This document shows, piece by piece, positions 61,139 through 64,000 of a DNA stretch of 64,000 nt. The DNA lies in contig CAKUJD010000004.1 of NCBI GenBank assembly GCA_934661195.1, positions 124,001 to 188,000 of the forward strand, read 5' to 3'. Position numbers and translations under genes: made by a program. Under the pieces are notes generated by a model. That model ran no database searches, was not told the origin of the DNA, and saw nothing but the letters and a program-made list of their open reading frames with translations. Numbering within the stretch: the first letter of the stretch is position 1; every line of letters starts with the position of its first letter. The stretch comes from an uncultured Muribaculaceae bacterium (GTDB lineage Bacteria > Bacteroidota > Bacteroidia > Bacteroidales > Muribaculaceae).

Positions 61139-62977
61139 TTGACCGACGAATTAAAACTCAAGGTGAGCCTGCTGCCCGACAGCCCCGGCGTGTATATGTA
61201 TCTCAACGCCGAGGGCACGGTGATATATGTGGGCAAGGCCAAGAAACTCAAGCGCCGCGTGAGTTCATACTTCAACCGCGTGCATCCGGTGTTGCGCACC
61301 AACATGCTGGTGCGCAACATTGCCGACATGAAGTATATTGTGGTCAACAGCGAGGAGGAGGCCCTTGACCTGGAAAACAGCCTTATAAAGGAATATCAGC
61401 CGCACTACAATGTGCTGCTCAAGGACGACAAGTCGTATCCGTGGATTTGCGTTACGCGCGAAATGTATCCGCGTGTGTTCATCACCCGCGACGCTCACTT
61501 GAGGGGAGCTAAATACTACGGCCCTTATCCCAAGACTGAGGTGGCGCGAGCCTTGATAGACGTCATACGCCAGATATATCCACTGCGCACGTGCCGCCAT
61601 GCCATCACGCCCGATGGAATCGAGGCTTTGAAGTGGCGCCTGTGCCTGCAGTATCACATAAAAAACTGTGAGGGCTGCTGCCGCGGACTGGTGTCGGCCG
61701 AAAAATATGGCGAATACATATCCGAAGTGCGCCAAATCCTGAACGGCGACACCAAGCAGGTGAGCGACTACCTCATGCAGCAGATGCAGCGGTTGGCATC
61801 GGAACTGAAGTTTGAGGAGGCACAGTTGCTTAAACGCAAATATGAGCTGATTGAGAACTATCGTGCCCGCTCGGTGATAGTGAACCCCAGCATACACAAC
61901 GTGGACGTGTTTGCGCTCACGCGCGACGATTCGGCCGCTTACATCAACTATATGCACATGCGCGGCGGCACCATAGTGCAGAGCCTCACCCTGGAATATA
62001 AATTTCAGGCGGCCGACACCGACGAGTCCAACGAGGAACTCATGACCGAGGCCGTGCGCGAGGTGCACCAGCGCTTCAAGGCCACCTACGAGGCCGAGAG
62101 GGTGAGGGAGGCCATAGTCAATGTGGTGCCCGATGTGACTGTCGACGGCCTTGAGTATGTGGTGCCGCAGCGCGGCGACAAACGCAAGCTGCTGGCCATA
62201 TCGCTGAAAAACGCCGAGCAATACCGCACCGACAAATACCGCCGAATGGAGAAGTTGAATCCTGAGCAGCGCACCATGCGCACGCTCACCACAATGCAGC
62301 GCGATTTCCACCTAAGCGAGCTGCCGCGCCACATTGAGTGCTTCGACAACAGCAATATCTCGGGCACCAATCCTGTGTCGGCCTGTGTGGTGTTCCGCAA
62401 CGCCAAACCAGCCAAAAAGGAATACCGCCACTTCAACATCAAGACGGTGGAGGGCTCCGACGACTTTGCCTCGATGCGCGAGGTGATGGTGCGCCGCTAT
62501 TCGCGCCTTGTGGCCGAGCATCAGGAACTGCCGCAACTGGTGGTGGTGGATGGCGGCAAGGGGCAGCTTAGCGCAGCGGTGGAGGCCCTCGACTCGATAG
62601 GTCTGCGCGGCAAGATAGCACTTGCCGGCATTGCCAAGCGTCTCGACGAGATATATTTCCCCGGCGACAGCGTGCCGCTTTACATCGACAAAAACAGCGA
62701 AACGCTGCGCGTGGTGCAGCGCTTGCGCGATGAGGCCCACCGCTTTTGCATAACCCACCACCGCCAGCAGCGCAGCAAGAGCCAGATACACTCGCTCCTT
62801 GATGACATTCCTGGAATAGGGCCGAAGACGCGCGACCTACTGCTGCGCAAGTTCAAGAGCATTAAGCGCATGAGTGAGGCCACGGTCGAAGAATTGGCCG
62901 AAGTGATAGGCCCGAAGAAAGCTGATGCACTGCATAATGCGCTGATTGCCAGCGGAGTAGACGAGAAAGGCGATTAA
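61139..62977 (+). CDS. uvrC: Excinuclease ABC subunit UvrC
   Basis: 612 residues. UvrC makes both incisions in nucleotide-excision repair. GIY-YIG nuclease domain (about 11-90, PGVYMYLNAEGTVIYVGKA), UVR/UvrB-binding region (about 200-240), RNase H-like nuclease half (HIECFDNSNISGTNPVSACV) and C-terminal helix-hairpin-helix (DIPGIGPKTRDLLL). The only in-frame start that keeps the domain intact is TTG 61139 (MTDELKLKVSLLPDSPGVY); no ATG is available nearby. Confidence 0.95.
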   Translation: MTDELKLKVSLLPDSPGVYMYLNAEGTVIYVGKAKKLKRRVSSYFNRVHPVLRTNMLVRNIADMKYIVVNSEEEALDLENSLIKEYQPHYNVLLKDDKSYPWICVTREMYPRVFITRDAHLRGAKYYGPYPKTEVARALIDVIRQIYPLRTCRHAITPDGIEALKWRLCLQYHIKNCEGCCRGLVSAEKYGEYISEVRQILNGDTKQVSDYLMQQMQRLASELKFEEAQLLKRKYELIENYRARSVIVNPSIHNVDVFALTRDDSAAYINYMHMRGGTIVQSLTLEYKFQAADTDESNEELMTEAVREVHQRFKATYEAERVREAIVNVVPDVTVDGLEYVVPQRGDKRKLLAISLKNAEQYRTDKYRRMEKLNPEQRTMRTLTTMQRDFHLSELPRHIECFDNSNISGTNPVSACVVFRNAKPAKKEYRHFNIKTVEGSDDFASMREVMVRRYSRLVAEHQELPQLVVVDGGKGQLSAAVEALDSIGLRGKIALAGIAKRLDEIYFPGDSVPLYIDKNSETLRVVQRLRDEAHRFCITHHRQQRSKSQIHSLLDDIPGIGPKTRDLLLRKFKSIKRMSEATVEELAEVIGPKKADALHNALIASGVDEKGD

Positions 62978-63015
62978 TACGCTGATTTTCAAAAGTTTAA
63001 ACAGAGTAAAAGCAT

Positions 63016-63468
63016 ATGAGAATAGTGATTCAGCGCGTGAAGCGCGCATCGGTGACTATTGACAATGAGTTGCACAGCTGCATAGGCCCTGGGCTGATGG
63101 TGCTTGTGGGCGTGGCTGTAGGCGACACTGAGGCCGACATGGAGTGGCTGGCGTCGAAAACTGCGCAGATGCGCATCTTCGACGATGAAAACGGTGTGAT
63201 GAACCGCAGCGTGACCGATGTGGGCGGCGATGTGCTGGCCGTGAGCCAGTTTACCCTTACCGCCAGCACACGCAAGGGCAATCGCCCAAGCTATATCCAT
63301 GCGGCAGGCCACGATGTGGCTGTGCCGCTGTATGAAAAGTACTGCGAGCGGGTGGGGCAGCTCACTGGCCGCGAGGTGCAGCGTGGCGTGTTTGGTGCCG
63401 ACATGCAAGTGGAGCTAATCAATGACGGACCAGTGACAATTATTGTGGATTCCAAATTAAAAGAATAA
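63016..63468 (+). CDS. dtd: D-aminoacyl-tRNA deacylase
   Basis: 150 residues, standard for DTD. It removes D-amino acids mischarged on tRNAs. The family motifs are visible: LAVSQFTLTA (about 75-84, SQ-x-T) and the C-terminal NDGPVTIIVDS (about 136-146, the Gly-Pro motif that excludes L-amino acids). It begins 38 bases after uvrC and is likely in the same operon. Confidence 0.95.
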   Translation: MRIVIQRVKRASVTIDNELHSCIGPGLMVLVGVAVGDTEADMEWLASKTAQMRIFDDENGVMNRSVTDVGGDVLAVSQFTLTASTRKGNRPSYIHAAGHDVAVPLYEKYCERVGQLTGREVQRGVFGADMQVELINDGPVTIIVDSKLKE

Positions 63469-63509
63469 ATTTGCAAACGCATAACCCGCAAAGCTAAATA
63501 ATCAGCACT

Positions 63510-63863
63510 ATGACGATAGAAGAAGCCCAGAAACTGGTGGACAACTGGATAAAGACATATGGAGTGCGCTATTTCAGCCCACTCACCAACATGGCCGTGC
63601 TCACCGAGGAGGTGGGCGAGGTGGCCCGCATCATGGCGCGGCGCTATGGCGACCAGTCGTGCAAGCCCAGCGATGAGGGCAAGGACTTGGCCGACGAGCT
63701 TGCCGACGTGATGTGGGTGCTGCTGTGCATTGCCAACCAGATGGGGGTGGACATGACTGGGGCGCTGAAGCGCAACGTCGACAAGAAAACCCGCCGCGAT
63801 GCCACCAGGCACCTTGCCAACCCAAAGCTGCTCGGCAACGTAGCCCCCGACAAAAAGAAATAA
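63510..63863 (+). CDS. MazG-like nucleotide pyrophosphohydrolase
   Basis: 117 residues. The all-alpha NTP-PPase fold shows its metal motifs: LTEEVGEVARIMARR (Glu-Glu-x-x-Glu, about 31-45) and LADELADVMW (Glu-x-x-Asp, about 60-69). These enzymes clear non-canonical nucleotides; the exact substrate is not known. It follows dtd by 41 bases and precedes another gene by 24. Confidence 0.9.
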   Translation: MTIEEAQKLVDNWIKTYGVRYFSPLTNMAVLTEEVGEVARIMARRYGDQSCKPSDEGKDLADELADVMWVLLCIANQMGVDMTGALKRNVDKKTRRDATRHLANPKLLGNVAPDKKK

Positions 63864-63887
63864 AAAACAATAACACTGATAACAATT

Positions 63888-64000
63888 ATGGCAGAATTAA
63901 CCATCCAAAAAGGACAAGACATTCCCGACAACAAGTATTTGAAGGCGATTGCCGACACACAGGTGTGCACCGATGACGCCCAAGTGGCAGCCGCCGTGCA
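63888..64000 (+). CDS. Start of a further gene in the operon, cut by the window edge (possibly deoC)
   Basis: Thirty-seven codons are visible: MAELTIQKGQDIPDNKYL then KAIADTQVCTDDAQVAAAV, open to the edge. Too little to assign. In related genomes deoxyribose-phosphate aldolase commonly follows this pyrophosphohydrolase, and the helical start with alternating Ala/Val is compatible, but this is inference from gene order only. Confidence 0.6.
   Translation, partial: MAELTIQKGQDIPDNKYLKAIADTQVCTDDAQVAAAV

Overview
The window reads as chromosomal DNA of a gut-type Bacteroidales bacterium, most likely near Muribaculaceae or Prevotellaceae (inference from content, not a database match). The reasons are a SusC/SusD pair, many large secreted proteins with T9SS-like C-terminal tails, a DUF2723 membrane protein, promoters of the Bacteroidetes form TTTG-N19-21-TAnnTTTG rather than sigma-70 boxes, and the block ybeY-mnmG-apt-uvrC-dtd-MazG-like. 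Most genes are GC-rich. The main AT-rich exceptions are about 4.57-7.5 kb and the long intergenic regions. I see no IS elements, prophage, CRISPR or rRNA, and one tRNA (Tyr).

Layout. 0-4.6 kb: the end of a DUF2723 protein, a polysaccharide deacetylase and queG. 4.6-7.5 kb: an AT-rich patch with a small XRE regulator, a palindrome and a secreted protein of unknown function. 7.5-10.1 kb: a secreted GH31 glycosidase. 10.2-22.9 kb: three giant secreted proteins built from fibronectin-III-like and choice-of-anchor-J-like modules; the two outer ones share the same module order and spacing. 23-27.3 kb: a small operon (C_GCAxxG protein, zinc-ribbon membrane protein, tail-anchored protein), rubrerythrin and a lactonase-type beta-propeller. 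27.3-31.3 kb: two tandem LTA-synthase-like transferases in an operon with the lactonase. 31.8-36.5 kb: a SusC/SusD pair with no enzyme or regulator beside it. 36.7-39.2 kb: an acetyltransferase-like gene and pgi. 39.3-48.9 kb: a large secreted protein, a Na/Pi cotransporter, an XRE-cupin regulator with an acyl-CoA synthetase, a CE2-like esterase and an SDR. 48.9-54.1 kb: two glycosyltransferases, yifB, a DUF4369-like lipoprotein and tRNA-Tyr. 54.3-57.7 kb: a secreted CMD-cupin protein, an AlkD-like protein and an SPFH/NfeD pair. 58.1-64 kb: ybeY-mnmG-apt-uvrC-dtd-pyrophosphohydrolase and the start of a further gene.

The strongest non-coding signal is a pair of parS (ParB-binding) sequences 4.3 kb apart: an exact 16-mer just after mnmG and a one-mismatch copy inside the first codons of the AlkD-like gene. 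With mnmG beside them, this suggests the right end lies in the origin-proximal, ParB-loaded part of the chromosome. Other points are a perfect inverted repeat at the predicted start of transcription of the XRE gene, a strong hairpin between two of the adhesin-like genes, a terminator whose U-tract overlaps the next promoter, and a recurring promoter pattern that marks the transcription units.
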